A stretch of 64,000 nucleotides of DNA from the NCBI GenBank assembly GCA_003263775.1, contig JYJJ01000051.1, positions 62,001-126,000 of the forward strand, read 5' to 3'. This document shows positions 39,802 to 50,022 of the stretch, one piece after another. The notes below the pieces were generated by a model. That model searched no databases. It was not told where the DNA came from and saw only the letters and a list, made by a program, of their open reading frames with translations. Made by a program: the position numbers and the translations under genes. The stretch's first letter is position 1. Each line of letters opens with the position of its first letter. This DNA is from Vibrio maritimus (lineage in GTDB: Bacteria; Pseudomonadota; Gammaproteobacteria; Enterobacterales; Vibrionaceae).

Positions 39802-41250
39802 ATGAAAGGTGATATTGGTGTAATTGGTCTGGCGGTAATGGGTCAGAACCTTATCCTAAACATGAATGACCATGGCTTTAAAGTTGTGGCTCACAACCGT
39901 ACTGCTGCAAAAGTTGACGAGTTCCTAGAAGGCCCAGCAAAAGGCACTAACATCGTTGGCGCATACTCACTAGAAGAGCTAGTTGAGAAGCTAGAAACGC
40001 CACGTAAAGTGATGCTAATGGTACGTGCTGGTGATGTTGTCGATAAGTTCATCGAAGCACTAGTACCTCTACTAGACAAAGGCGACATCATCATTGATGG
40101 TGGTAACACAAACTACCCAGACACTAACCGTCGCGTTGCTGCTCTTCGTGAGAAAGGCATCCACTTCATCGGTACCGGTGTTTCTGGTGGTGAAGAAGGT
40201 GCTCGTTTCGGTCCTTCAATCATGCCAGGTGGCGCAGCTGAAGCTTGGGAAGCAGTTAAGCCTATCTTCCAAGGTATCTCTGCAAAAACAGACGCTGGTG
40301 AGCCTTGCTGTGACTGGGTTGGTAACGATGGTGCAGGTCACTTCGTTAAAATGGTACACAACGGCATCGAATACGGTGACATGCAGTTGATCACTGAAGC
40401 GTACCAGTTCATGAAAGACGGTCTTGGCATGTCTGCTGACGAAATGCAGGCAGTGTTTGCTGATTGGAACAAGACTGAACTAGACAGCTACCTAGTAGAA
40501 ATCACTGCTGACATCCTTGGCTACAAAGATGAAGACGGTGAGCCACTAGTAGAGAAGATCCTTGATACTGCGGGCCAAAAAGGCACGGGTAAATGGACTG
40601 GTATCAATGCACTAGACCTAGGTATCCCACTAACGCTTATCTCTGAGTCTGTATTCTCTCGCTGTCTGTCTGCTCTTAAAGACCAGCGCGTTGAAGCTGA
40701 GTCTCTATTCGGTAAGACAATCACACCTGTAGAAGGTGACAAGCAAGAGTGGGTTGATGCACTTCGTCAAGCGCTTCTAGCTTCTAAAATCATCTCTTAC
40801 GCTCAAGGTTTCATGCTAATGCGTGAAGCATCAAACGAGAACGGTTGGGATCTAAACTACGGTAACGTAGCACTAATGTGGCGTGGTGGTTGTATCATCC
40901 GCTCTGCATTCCTAGGTAACATCCGTGATGCATACGAAGCGAACCCAGACATCGCATTCCTAGGTTCAGATGAGTACTTCAAAAACATCCTACAAAGCAG
41001 CCTAGCGGCATGGCGTAAAGTAGCAGCGAAATCTCTAGAAGCGGGCATTCCAATGCCATGTACGATTTCAGCGCTATCTTTCCTAGACGGCTACACAACC
41101 GCACGTCTACCAGCTAACCTGCTTCAAGCTCAACGTGACTACTTCGGTGCTCACACCTATGAGCGTACTGACCGTCCACGTGGTGAGTTCTTCCACACTA
41201 ACTGGACTGGTACAGGCGGCGATACTGCGTCTACAACTTACGACGTGTAA
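39802..41250 (+). CDS. gnd: 6-phosphogluconate dehydrogenase, decarboxylating
   Basis: Oxidises 6-phosphogluconate to ribulose 5-phosphate, CO2 and NADPH. About 482 residues, intact. IGVIGLAVMGQNLILNMNDHG (Rossmann), IDGGNTNYPDT, FIGTGVSGGEEGARFGPSIMPGG and KMVHNGIEYGDMQLI are all canonical, and RGGCIIRSAFLG is conserved. ATG 39802 (MKGDIGV) is chosen because GGAGAG precedes it. Strong codon bias suggests high expression. Confidence 0.97.
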   Translation: MKGDIGVIGLAVMGQNLILNMNDHGFKVVAHNRTAAKVDEFLEGPAKGTNIVGAYSLEELVEKLETPRKVMLMVRAGDVVDKFIEALVPLLDKGDIIIDGGNTNYPDTNRRVAALREKGIHFIGTGVSGGEEGARFGPSIMPGGAAEAWEAVKPIFQGISAKTDAGEPCCDWVGNDGAGHFVKMVHNGIEYGDMQLITEAYQFMKDGLGMSADEMQAVFADWNKTELDSYLVEITADILGYKDEDGEPLVEKILDTAGQKGTGKWTGINALDLGIPLTLISESVFSRCLSALKDQRVEAESLFGKTITPVEGDKQEWVDALRQALLASKIISYAQGFMLMREASNENGWDLNYGNVALMWRGGCIIRSAFLGNIRDAYEANPDIAFLGSDEYFKNILQSSLAAWRKVAAKSLEAGIPMPCTISALSFLDGYTTARLPANLLQAQRDYFGAHTYERTDRPRGEFFHTNWTGTGGDTASTTYDV

Positions 41251-41278
41251 TTCGTTCGATATATAGAATTATGAATAC

Positions 41279-41309
41279 TAAGCCTCGCTATTTAGCGAGG
41301 CTTTTTTTG
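41279..41309 (+). terminator. gnd terminator
   Basis: AGCCTCGCTA and TAGCGAGGCT with a 2-nt centre, then seven T. Confidence 0.92.
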
Positions 41310-41407
41310 TCCAATGGAAGAAGCAGAAGCACTTAACGCACTCGTCGAGCCACGGTGAGACCTATTCGAAAAACATATATCTTCTAACGCACGATAAAGG
41401 TGGTTGT

Positions 41408-41440
41408 CTGTCATAATGAAGTCACTTTCATAGATGACAG
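41408..41440 (+). promoter_or_regulatory. Candidate Pho box and inverted repeat upstream of the 122-residue orphan gene
   Basis: CTGTCAT (perfect PhoB 7-mer) and AAGTCAC are 11 bp apart in the direction of the gene at 41480. CTGTCAT is also mirrored by ATGACAG at 41434-41440. Confidence 0.5.
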
Positions 41441-41479
41441 TGGAAAGTCATCACAAGGAGTACTTGAAAAGGAAACGCT

Positions 41480-41848
41480 ATGGGCTCATATCTCAATATT
41501 CTCTCCGCTGACGCTGCGTTATTTGACTTAGTGACGAAATCTCCACAACTTGCTGACGTCGACTTCATTTCTCTTCCACCTCTAGATGGTAAGCCTAGCG
41601 TGGCTTATATTGGAGCAAAACTGGAGAACCACTCGATTTTAGAGCGACTCTCTAAACATGCGCTAGACAAAGACATCTACTATCGATATACGGATACTGA
41701 GCAACAAGGCGCTGACAGTGCATTAGTTCACTACCGCAATGGGATAACGCGAGTATTACTCAAGTTTTCCAGTGATAACGGAGATGCACTGCGTTATCAA
41801 AATGAGCTGATTGCTGAAACGCATCAGCCAAGCCTCAAGATCATTTAG
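41480..41848 (+). CDS. Hypothetical protein, 122 residues
   Basis: Soluble, with no signal peptide or membrane helix. I do not recognise the family. The sequence reads as a compact single domain (LLSADAALFDLVTKSPQLADVDF-like N-terminus, KPSVAYIGAKLENHSILERL in the middle). A good ribosome site (AAAAGGAAA) and the Pho-like site upstream support it as a real gene. Confidence 0.65.
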   Translation: MGSYLNILSADAALFDLVTKSPQLADVDFISLPPLDGKPSVAYIGAKLENHSILERLSKHALDKDIYYRYTDTEQQGADSALVHYRNGITRVLLKFSSDNGDALRYQNELIAETHQPSLKII

Positions 41849-41992
41849 CAGCACACTCTCGTTAAAGAGAATGAGACTGAATGAATAGGGACTTTTGCAA
41901 AAATGACAAAAGACATTTGTGACTTTGGTAATAAATTGTCATCCAGCAAGTTGGTAGACTGACCGGATAACAATCAAAACTAAGGAGAAATC

Positions 41993-42798
41993 ATGTCCCT
42001 TTCAATTCCAACGCTTGGTGCTGGCACATTTCGTTTAAAAGGTGAAGATGCTTACAACTCGGTAAAAATGGCATTAGAGGCCGCTATCGCCACATCGATA
42101 CCGCGCAGATCTACGGCAATGAAAAAGAAGTCGGCCAAGCTATTGCGGATTCGGGTATTGCACGTGCAGACTTGTATGTCACCACCAAAATCTGGATGGA
42201 CAAACTAGGGAAAACGTCTTTCATTCCAAGTCTTGATGAGAGCCTAAAAGACTTGCAGCTAGAGCAGGTTGATTTGCTATTGATTCACTGGCCTCTAAAA
42301 GACGATGCAGTCCCAATGGAAGAGTATTTAAAGGAACTTAAACACGCGCAGGAAACGGGGCTTGCTCGTCATATTGGCGTATCTAACTTTACCGTCGCTC
42401 AAATGCAGCAGGCGATTGATATTTTAGGCGAGGGCGTGCTTTACACCAACCAAGTCGAGGTTCACCCTTATCTGCAAAACCGTCAGGTCGTCGATTTTTG
42501 TCAGCAGCACAACCTTATTGTGACTGGCTACATGCCGTTTGCGTATGGTGACGTATTGAAGGACGGTTCAATTAAACATGTTGCCGAAAAACATCAGGCT
42601 ACACCTGCACAAATTGTGTTGGCATGGATGGCGAAATCAGGTTTTGTGACCATCCCATCGTCGACTAAAAAAGCCAACATCGAGAGTAACCTTGGCTACG
42701 TAGATGTAATGCTTACCGATGAAGATATGGCGACCATTGCTAACCTTGATAGAGGTCACCGCTTGGCGAATCCAGACTTTGCGCCAGAGTGGGATTAA
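41993..42798 (+). CDS. dkgB: Aldo/keto reductase, 2,5-diketo-D-gluconate reductase B (frameshifted)
   Basis: NADPH-dependent carbonyl reductase of about 268 residues. Catalytic Asp and Tyr lie in YRHIDTAQIYGNE, Lys in TTKIWMDK and His in LLIHWPLKDD. IGVSNFTVAQM, NQVEVHPYLQNR and VTIPSSTKKANIESN follow, and the C-terminus APEWD is identical to E. coli DkgB. One G is missing near 42082; joined, it reads LEAGYRHIDTAQ. AAGGAG precedes the start. Roles include detoxifying methylglyoxal and reducing keto sugars. Confidence 0.92.
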
Positions 42799-42822
42799 GC
42801 GTTCCAAATAAATCAAAATTAT

Positions 42823-42857
42823 AAAAAACGTCAGGTGAAAGCCCGACGTTTTTTTAT
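42823..42857. terminator. Bidirectional terminator between dkgB and yajD
   Basis: AAAAAACGTC pairs with GACGTTTTTT, with an inner GG/CC pair and T/A tracts on both sides. Confidence 0.88.
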
Positions 42858-42863
42858 GAGTGG

Positions 42864-43211
42864 TTATTTCTTTTTCATCATATTAGCCAGATCGGCGAAT
42901 GGATTGTGTGTCGCCGCTTGATGATTGTCCTCGCCTGGTTTCACCTCGCTACCGTACAAATCATGCTCGGTATACTTTGAATGCTCGTGATCATGACAGT
43001 AAAGGCAGAGCAACTCCCAGTTACTGCCGTCTTCGGGATTGTTGGTATGATCGTGATCTTTATGGTGAACCGTGAGTTCTCGTAGATTGGAGTACACAAA
43101 CTCGCGCGCGCAGCTACCACATACCCAAGGGTAGAGCTTAAGCGCTTTCTCTCGGTAGTCACTCTCTTTGCGCGCATAAGCGGCACTGGTACCAAAATAG
43201 TCAGAAGACAT
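42864..43211 (-). CDS. yajD: YajD, HNH nuclease-family protein
   Basis: 115 residues. The zinc-binding HNH fold shows CGSCAREFVYSNLRELTVHHKDHDHTN and NWELLCLYCHDHEHSKY, nearly identical to E. coli YajD. ATG 43211 (MSSDYFGTS) is chosen because AAGGA precedes it; the open frame extends further upstream without similarity. No DNA target is known. It lies 8 bp after ynjF. Confidence 0.92.
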   Translation of the reverse strand: MSSDYFGTSAAYARKESDYREKALKLYPWVCGSCAREFVYSNLRELTVHHKDHDHTNNPEDGSNWELLCLYCHDHEHSKYTEHDLYGSEVKPGEDNHQAATHNPFADLANMMKKK

Positions 43212-43219
43212 GTTGTTCC

Positions 43220-43828
43220 TTACTCTTTTAACGTATGAAAGCCAGAATAAATACGTGTAAACGTGGTAAACCAACAGGCAATGCCAAACACAATCGCTAT
43301 TGGGGCAAAGTACTGCGGAAGCAGGCAAAGTAGCACGAAACAACCAATCGTTTCTGTGCCTTCGGTCAAACCACTCATGTAATAGAGCGATTTGTGTTGA
43401 TAGACAGGGTTCTCAATGCCACGTTTCCCCGCCATGACGGCAAAAGCCAAAAAGCTGGTGCCAGTCCCAATAAAAGAAAAAATGAGAAACGCGCCCGCTA
43501 CGGCATTTTGTTCCGGGTTCGCTACCACAAAGCCAAAGGGAATCAATGAATAGAACAAAAAATCTAAGCTGATATCTAAAAATCCACCTGCATCGGTAAT
43601 CCCTTGTATTCGAGCCAGTGCGCCGTCCAGTCCATCACAGATACGATTCAGCACAATACACACCAAAGCAAGGTCGTAATGAGCATAGGCAAGGGCGGGG
43701 AAAGCTAGGCAACCCAGTACGAAACCGAATAAAGTGGTTTGATTGGCTGTCACCCCTGAACGGTCGAGCAGTTTGGCGGATTGAGCCAGTGGCCAGCGAA
43801 TAACTTTGATACTCAGTCGGTCAAGCAT
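43220..43828 (-). CDS. ynjF: YnjF, CDP-alcohol phosphatidyltransferase-family membrane protein
   Basis: 202 residues and about five membrane helices. The complete family signature, DGLDGALARIQGITDAGGFLDISLD, has the spacing DG-x2-AR-x8-G-x3-D-x3-D, so an active enzyme is expected. It transfers a phosphoalcohol group; the acceptor is unknown. Its start overlaps the end of ynjD, and it is the last transport-block gene, as in E. coli ynjBCDEF but without ynjE. Confidence 0.92.
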   Translation of the reverse strand: MLDRLSIKVIRWPLAQSAKLLDRSGVTANQTTLFGFVLGCLAFPALAYAHYDLALVCIVLNRICDGLDGALARIQGITDAGGFLDISLDFLFYSLIPFGFVVANPEQNAVAGAFLIFSFIGTGTSFLAFAVMAGKRGIENPVYQHKSLYYMSGLTEGTETIGCFVLLCLLPQYFAPIAIVFGIACWFTTFTRIYSGFHTLKE

Positions 43829-44468
43829 GTGTGTTCTCCCATGGCCATGTCAGTACTTGGCTACCCGGAGGGATGTCATCTTCATCATGAGTCACCATTA
43901 GCGTGGGGATATTCGCATTTGCAAGCTGTTCCATCACCCAATCACGAAACTGCATTCGTAGCTCTTTATCGAGCTTGCTAAAGGGTTCGTCGAGGAGAGC
44001 TACTTTGGGTTTTGCCAGCAGCATACGAGTCAAACTGATGCGTGCTCTCTGTCCTCCAGATAGCTGTTCGGGATAATGATTGGACAAAGTTGAAAGACGA
44101 ACTTTATCCAGCGCTTCAAGCGCCTGTTGTTTACGCGCCTCACCCTTAACTTCATTGGGTAGAGCGAAAGCAAGGTTTTCCCATACATTTAGATGTGGAA
44201 ACAATAAGTCGTCTTGAAACAGGATGCCAACTTGTCGTTTGTGGGGAGCAATGGTATCGATACGCTTATCATCAAGATAAACATGGCCAGTGTAGGTAAA
44301 GTCGGGCGCTAGATGACCCGCGATCACATCGAGTAAGGTCGACTTACCACAACCACTCGGTCCCATAAGAGTGAGTATTTCACCGGGGTTGATGGTGAAG
44401 TGGCAATCAGAAAACAGCACCTCGCCATCGCGCTTACGGATGGTGAGGTTTTCTAGCGAGAGTGTCAT
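43821..44468 (-). CDS. ynjD: YnjD, ABC transporter ATPase
   Basis: 215 residues. Walker A GPSGCGKST, signature LSGGQRARISLTRML, Walker B VALLDEPFSKLD and the switch His in MVTHDEDD are all present. It has no C-terminal regulatory domain. It overlaps both ynjC upstream and ynjF downstream, which implies translational coupling. Confidence 0.93.
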   Translation of the reverse strand: MTLSLENLTIRKRDGEVLFSDCHFTINPGEILTLMGPSGCGKSTLLDVIAGHLAPDFTYTGHVYLDDKRIDTIAPHKRQVGILFQDDLLFPHLNVWENLAFALPNEVKGEARKQQALEALDKVRLSTLSNHYPEQLSGGQRARISLTRMLLAKPKVALLDEPFSKLDKELRMQFRDWVMEQLANANIPTLMVTHDEDDIPPGSQVLTWPWENTHA

Positions 44469-46139
44469 TCAATAACAATCCTTTTATTTTAATTCGACGA
44501 TAGCGAGTGTGATAGCGATTAACAATAACCGCGAGAGTGAAAAATAATAGTGGCAATAGTGCTTGGAACAGCGCATAAATGGCAGTGACTCGTCTATCAA
44601 AGCCACTGGATAAGGCAACCGCTTCGGTGGTGATTGTGGCAATTCTGCCAGCACCGAGAATAAGGGTGGGTAAATACTGCGCCAAAGAGACACTGATACC
44701 GATAGCCCAAGCAAAAACCATTGCAGGTAGCAGCTGAGGTAATTTTACATGTAGCCAAGTGTGTATCGGGCTTTTGCCGAGACTCAAAGAGAGCTGAGTA
44801 AACTTATCGTTGTAGCCACGCCATGGCCCATCTAAGGCTAGATAAACGTATGGAAAGGCGAAGAATACGTGTGACCAACATACCCAAAATAGATAGTGCC
44901 CATCACTAAGCATTAACGTCGCCACTTGTAACCCAAACAAAATACTGAGCTGAGGGACGAGCATCGGAATAGCAATGATATAGCCTGGCACTTGAAAGCG
45001 ATACTTAATCCGGTATTCGTGACCAATGACGGCAAGTAGCAGTGCGATGGTCGCAGAGATAAGCGCGATAGTGAGGCTTTGTGTCATCACCGACGTCATT
45101 CCTTCCCATTCATACTCCCAGAAACGTAATGTATATCGAGAGGGAAATAGATCAGGAAAGCGCCAGCGTTGGGCAAATGTCCACAACACCGTGAGTGGCA
45201 GCATCGCGGCGACAACGGTAATCAGCGCAATGAATAGCGACTTTCCTGGCAAGCGAATTGTGGTGCGCCCCGAATATTGCCAACGATTGGCGAAGTTGAT
45301 TGCTCCAAACTCAATGCCACGAGCAACACCAATCAATATTGATGCTATCGCAAACAACACGACTGCCCCGGCGCTCGCGCGTGGTAGTAACTCAAGGTCC
45401 GGATCGTTAAACCACTGCCAAACCAAAACCGCAAATGTGGGTGGATTGGTTGGACCAATAATTAGCGCAACATCTACGACCGATAAGCTGTAGGCAATCA
45501 CAGCGAGCATGGGGAAACGTAGTTTATTGAACCATTGAGGTAGAATGACTTTCCACCAAGCTGCGGAATGTGAATAGCCGAGTGAGGTTGCGATCTTTAA
45601 AGATTCGTTGACCTTGAGCTGACGTAGAATGGGAATACTCATTAGCAGTAGGAAAGGGACTTCTTTCATCGCTAACATGAGTGTTAGTCCTATACCGTAA
45701 GGGTCTTTAACCAGCCAGACCATCTCTTCAATACTGTTTGTCGACTCGATACCCAAAAGCTCCACTAACGCTCTAACGCCAAATCCTGTTGGAGCAAATA
45801 GAAACGCGAAACCAATAGCAAAGGCGACATGTGGAAGAGCCAAAAGAGGCGACAACGTCAGCTCAATTTTATTCCACCAGCGACCGTTCCAACTGCTGGC
45901 AAGGATGGCAAAACAGACAAGGCAAGCCAGATAACTGCTGACAAGTGCGGTACCAATGGTAAGCGTGATGGACATTCCGACGCCCTGCCAAGCGAAGACT
46001 TGTTCAAACCCTTCAAGGGAGAACTCCGTCATACTTAGTGGGGGATGTATCCAAGAGAGGCCACTACCACTCCAAGTAGCCCTGGAATGGTAGGGATAAT
46101 GCAGACAACAACCAATGTGGCGTACAACAGTCTTAGCAT
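44434..46139 (-). CDS. ynjC: YnjC, double-domain ABC permease (frameshifted at the N-terminus)
   Basis: About 568 residues in two fused permease halves, each with an EAA-type loop (SLKIATSLGYSHSAAWWKVILPQW and FTQLSLSLGKSPIHTWLHVKLPQLL). The uninterrupted frame starts at 46032, but one C is missing near 46042. In the corrected frame the gene begins at ATG 46139 with a membrane helix (LLYATLVVVCIIPTIPGLLG) that joins IPPLSMTEFSLEGFEQ. The organisation resembles iron/thiamine-type importers. Confidence 0.9.
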
Positions 46140-46160
46140 AATATACGGCTCAATCTCCAG

Positions 46161-47333
46161 TTAGCTGCCGTAGCGCTTGAGCCATTCTTGCTCGAGCGCG
46201 CTTTGCCAGCTCGGATGTGGCTCAGCGACTGACTTAAACTGTTGAGTCTTGGCTGCACTTCCTTTTAGATATTGTTTATTGAGCACCGATGGATCGCCCC
46301 AAATATTGATGTCGCCTTTACGAGACTGTGCTTCTGGACTCAATAAGAAGTTAATCGCCACCAATGCCCCTTCTTTGGCATTAGCATTCCAAGGTATCGC
46401 AAGGAAATGGATGTTGGATAGTGCGCCGCTTTCCATGGCATAAGCACTTGTCGTATCGCTCAGATTTCCGCTAGCTTGAGCGGAAAAAACGGCGTTAGGA
46501 TTAAATGTGATCGCAAGGTCTAACTGGCCATCATCAAGTAATTGGATGGTTTCTGCCGTGCCCGCTGGGAACTGTTTTCCGCCGCGCCAAGCGACTTTAT
46601 GAAACTCGTCTAGATAGTTCCAAAGAGGCTGGGTAACAATGTCAAAATCCGCCTCTGAAACCGGCTTAGCCAAGGAGGGATCGTTGTCGGTGAGCTCGAT
46701 TAATAGCGATTTTAGGAAACTGGTACCATGAAACTCAGGTGGTTTTGGGTAACTTAGTTTGTTCGGATAGGCTTTTGCATAGTTGAGCATCTCGGAATAG
46801 GAGACCGGCGGGTTATTTAGACTTTGCGTGTCGTGGATAAATACCAACTGACCGACACCCCATGGGGCTTCCAAACCTTCAGTTGGCTCAGAAAAATCGC
46901 TATCAACAGGTAGAGATTTGTCTACATATTGCCAGTTTGGTAGCGTTGTAACGAATGGTCCGTATAGCAGGGCGTTATCCTTCATCGATTTAAAGTTTTC
47001 GCCGTTAATCCACACCATATCGACGCTGCCACCGTCGCTCTTACCGGCTGCTTTTTCTGCCAATAGACGTGACCCCGTTTCTGAGATATCGGTCACTTTG
47101 ACGTGATTGAAGTCTACGCCATATTGAGCTTTTAGCTCTTTACCTGCCCACTGAAGGTAGCGGTTGATTTCTTGACTACCTCCCCATGCGTGGAAGTAAA
47201 CGGATTGACCTTCCGCTTGTTTGACGATGTTTTCCCAAGACTTTTCTTCAGCGAAAGCGCTGGATGTGCTCAGCGCTGCAGCGATTAACGCGGCGGAAGA
47301 AACCACTGACGTGTTGAACATAGAATTTTTCAT
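46161..47333 (-). CDS. ynjB: YnjB, periplasmic solute-binding protein
   Basis: 390 residues with a signal peptide of about 28 residues ending SAFA. VYFHAWGGSQEINRYLQWAGKEL and MVWINGENFKSMKDN are characteristic of the YnjB/UPF family. It supplies substrate to YnjC-YnjD. The ligand is unknown in E. coli and here. It is the first gene of the ynjB-C-D-F-yajD run. Confidence 0.93.
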   Translation of the reverse strand: MKNSMFNTSVVSSAALIAAALSTSSAFAEEKSWENIVKQAEGQSVYFHAWGGSQEINRYLQWAGKELKAQYGVDFNHVKVTDISETGSRLLAEKAAGKSDGGSVDMVWINGENFKSMKDNALLYGPFVTTLPNWQYVDKSLPVDSDFSEPTEGLEAPWGVGQLVFIHDTQSLNNPPVSYSEMLNYAKAYPNKLSYPKPPEFHGTSFLKSLLIELTDNDPSLAKPVSEADFDIVTQPLWNYLDEFHKVAWRGGKQFPAGTAETIQLLDDGQLDLAITFNPNAVFSAQASGNLSDTTSAYAMESGALSNIHFLAIPWNANAKEGALVAINFLLSPEAQSRKGDINIWGDPSVLNKQYLKGSAAKTQQFKSVAEPHPSWQSALEQEWLKRYGS

Positions 47334-47602
47334 GTTGGTGTCCGTATCTTTATAGTGTGTGGCTAACCTTGCCGAAAAATGGATGAATCCATTTAGGTGT
47401 AAGTAAATGATAGTAAAGGTTAGAGCACGTTTATCAATACCCTTTGCTCGAACAATAGGGCTATCACAAAATTAGAGTCAACGAACGAGACCGTTGCATG
47501 ATGAACAAAATTTCAAGGTTTGTTGAAAAACCCGTGAAAACAACAATTAATCGGGTTTATTCAGATGCTTTTCGTGGGGGACATTGAGATGGCATGGTCA
47601 AC

Positions 47603-47833
47603 CTATTGCCAATAATGATGCAGGAGACGTTCGACTCGCGTTTTTGAACAGGTACGATATGAGCGTACTAAATGTCCACCTTCATACACGTCAACTCGGG
47701 CATAGTCACATTCCTGTATCTCAGTCTCTGAAGAAAGCTCGTCGAGTAGCATACTGAGCTGATAGAACTCAAGACGGGCTTGGCAAAGTGGTGAGCGGCT
47801 TTCCCCAGAATAAAGTTTGATCTGTGCTGACAT
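47603..47833 (-). CDS. Hypothetical protein, 76 residues
   Basis: Small soluble protein (MSAQIKLYSGESRSP start) with a basic, aromatic C-terminus. AAGGAG lies about 10 bp before ATG 47833; the frame extends further upstream to 47944 without clear support. Not recognised. Confidence 0.55.
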   Translation of the reverse strand: MSAQIKLYSGESRSPLCQARLEFYQLSMLLDELSSETEIQECDYARVDVYEGGHLVRSYRTCSKTRVERLLHHYWQ

Positions 47834-47971
47834 GCTCTGTTGCTCCTTGCATTGGTTCAATAAGACTGCAATAGATTCTGCGCCACCGAAGTAGATACGA
47901 TGAAGCAGAAATACAAGACCAGAGCTATCGAGAAAAAATTTCAACGCACGCTATATGATGTGTCGGAGTCG

Positions 47972-48253
47972 TTATTTTTCAATAATCCCATTGCGCACCA
48001 GACCGCGTCTCACGCTACTACATAGTTTAGTGAAGCGGCGAAACTGTTCAAAGTTTGGTGCTATGCCGCGCACCAACGCACTTTCCCAGTAACTGACATC
48101 GGTTTCCACCAACTCCAGTAACTTCTTAGGGCACCCAATACAGGTATTGTTGGGTCCACAAAAAAAGGTGTCTTGGTCATACAAAGGCAGTTCATTTTTG
48201 ACTTGTTGAATCAGCAACTGTGTCGCTTCTGCTAGGGTTGGTTTGCGACTCAT
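47972..48253 (-). CDS. Hypothetical protein, 93 residues, with a cysteine cluster
   Basis: Soluble; contains CGPNNTCIGCPKKLLELVE, a C-x5-C-x2-C cluster that could bind a metal, and a helical C-terminus. Same strand as the next small gene and 138 bp upstream of it. Not recognised beyond likely conservation in relatives. Confidence 0.6.
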   Translation of the reverse strand: MSRKPTLAEATQLLIQQVKNELPLYDQDTFFCGPNNTCIGCPKKLLELVETDVSYWESALVRGIAPNFEQFRRFTKLCSSVRRGLVRNGIIEK

Positions 48254-48518
48254 ACGGGGTAACCGAGAAGAAATAGGAGCGATATCATAGGCGATCGACG
48301 CTGATGAAAATATTCTCCTTTGGAGTTAAAGCGAACAGTTGTTTTAGACTGTCTCAATTTTGAGTATTTGATTAATAACGGCTTTGAAAAGCGGGAGAAG
48401 ATTTTGAAACTGTTGCAATATGTAATGGAATAAAGATGTGGAGCTGCACGATTGTCGTCTAAGGAAAGCGCAATTCGGTCACTATGATTGCAGTCCACGT
48501 GCGGTAAGGAGGGAGCCC

Positions 48519-49789
48519 ATGGACAAGCCTATTGCGAGACTCGATGAGTCCATATCGCGTTTGTTCGACGTGACGCCGATTCCAACCGTAATTACCTGCC
48601 CAAAAGGACATCTTCTTTATACCAACCCTGCGCTTTGCAAATTTCTTGGCTATTCACGCGATGAAATAATGTCTCACGATGTGGTGATGACTCACCCGGA
48701 TGATTTAGCGCTTAATCAGCGTATTCGTAGTCAATTGAGTCGAGAACCGTTCACTCCAATACAGGTTGAGAAACGTTATCGCCACAAAAAAGGCCACACC
48801 CTTATTGCTCAGCTCAACATTGCTGCTGATGTTAATGAAGCCGGGAGGGTGCATCATTTTGTGTCTCAGATCGTTGATATGACCGCGATGAGGAAATCCC
48901 ATGCGGCGGAGTTACTTCTAAACCACATGGTCAAAAAGTGCTCAGATGCAATCTATGTTGCTGAAATGGAGTATGGTCATATTCTCAACTGTAATGAGCT
49001 TGCTTATAAAAGACTCGGTTACAGCAAAGAAGAGTTGCTTCAGCTATCAGTGATTGATATTAACCCACGATTTAGCAAAGAGACGACTGGAGTGAGCATG
49101 TTCGTCGGATGAAGCTTCATGGAGAGGCGTGCATTGAGGCGACACACAGACGAAAGGATGGAAAAGAAATTCCTATTGAAGCCAGCGTGAATATGGTTGA
49201 ATTTGATGGACAACAGTACTTCTTAGCCGTAGTGCGTGATATTTCAGAGCGAAAAGAGAAAGAGCTTAAAGCGATTGAAGCACAAAACCTAGACCCGCTA
49301 ACTAATCTACCAAATCGGCGCTTGTTGGAATCTCAACTCAAGCAGCTTGCCGGTGAGTGCCGTAATAAAGGCGAGAAAATAGCCTTCATGTACGTAGACA
49401 TTGATAACTTTAAATCTTTAAACGATCAGCATGGACATGTAGTGGGCGACAATATACTGACCGAGTTCGCCAAGCGGTTGCAAGACTTTACCCGCCAGTC
49501 TGACTTGGTCGGCCGTTTGGGCGGTGACGAATTTTTGATTGTATTGCCCGGACTTAACAGTCGTGAACATGTGTTGAGCATTGCTCGCCACATTCTACAA
49601 GTCACTTCACACTCCATTGATGTCGGCGAATCTGAACTTATTCCTATTAATGTCAGCTTGGGCGCAACCCTTTGTGATAGCCAAGAACTCAATTGCGTCC
49701 GTGCAGTGAGTGTTGCGGACAAAGCGATGTACGTCGCTAAAACGCGTGAAGGTTCCGCTTGTCACTTTCTCGATATAGATCACGACTGA
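48519..49789 (+). CDS. PAS-PAS-GGDEF diguanylate cyclase (frameshifted)
   Basis: About 423 residues. Two PAS domains (VTPIPTVITCPKGHLLYTNPA and KCSDAIYVAEMEYGHILNCNE) precede a GGDEF domain with DPLTNLPNRRL, VDIDNFKSLNDQHGHVVGD and the active-site GRLGGDEFLIVL. An inhibitory I-site RQSD lies five residues before GGDEF, so product feedback is expected. It makes cyclic di-GMP. One base is missing near 49088. ATG 48519 follows a strong AAGGAGG. Confidence 0.92.
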
Positions 49790-50022
49790 ACCAAGCCCCG
49801 ACTAGTGGTGTCTCTCCCTTAATTGCACTCTATCTCTGATATGCAGAATTTCTTACAAAAAAACTAAGCCAAGTTGCCGTTTTTATTCTAATTTGTGGAT
49901 AGAGGTTATCAATTTTTAGCTTCGCGTCCTGCTGCATTCTTAAACCACCAATTTGGCGGCGAGGCTTGACCTTTCAAGCTAGTAGAGACGGTGAAGTACT
50001 CACACTATAAGGAGTCCGTGAG

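Noticed and set aside
45026..45493. 155-codon open frame opposite ynjC
   Set aside because: Shadow of the permease; low-complexity Ser/Ala/Thr translation with no family resemblance.
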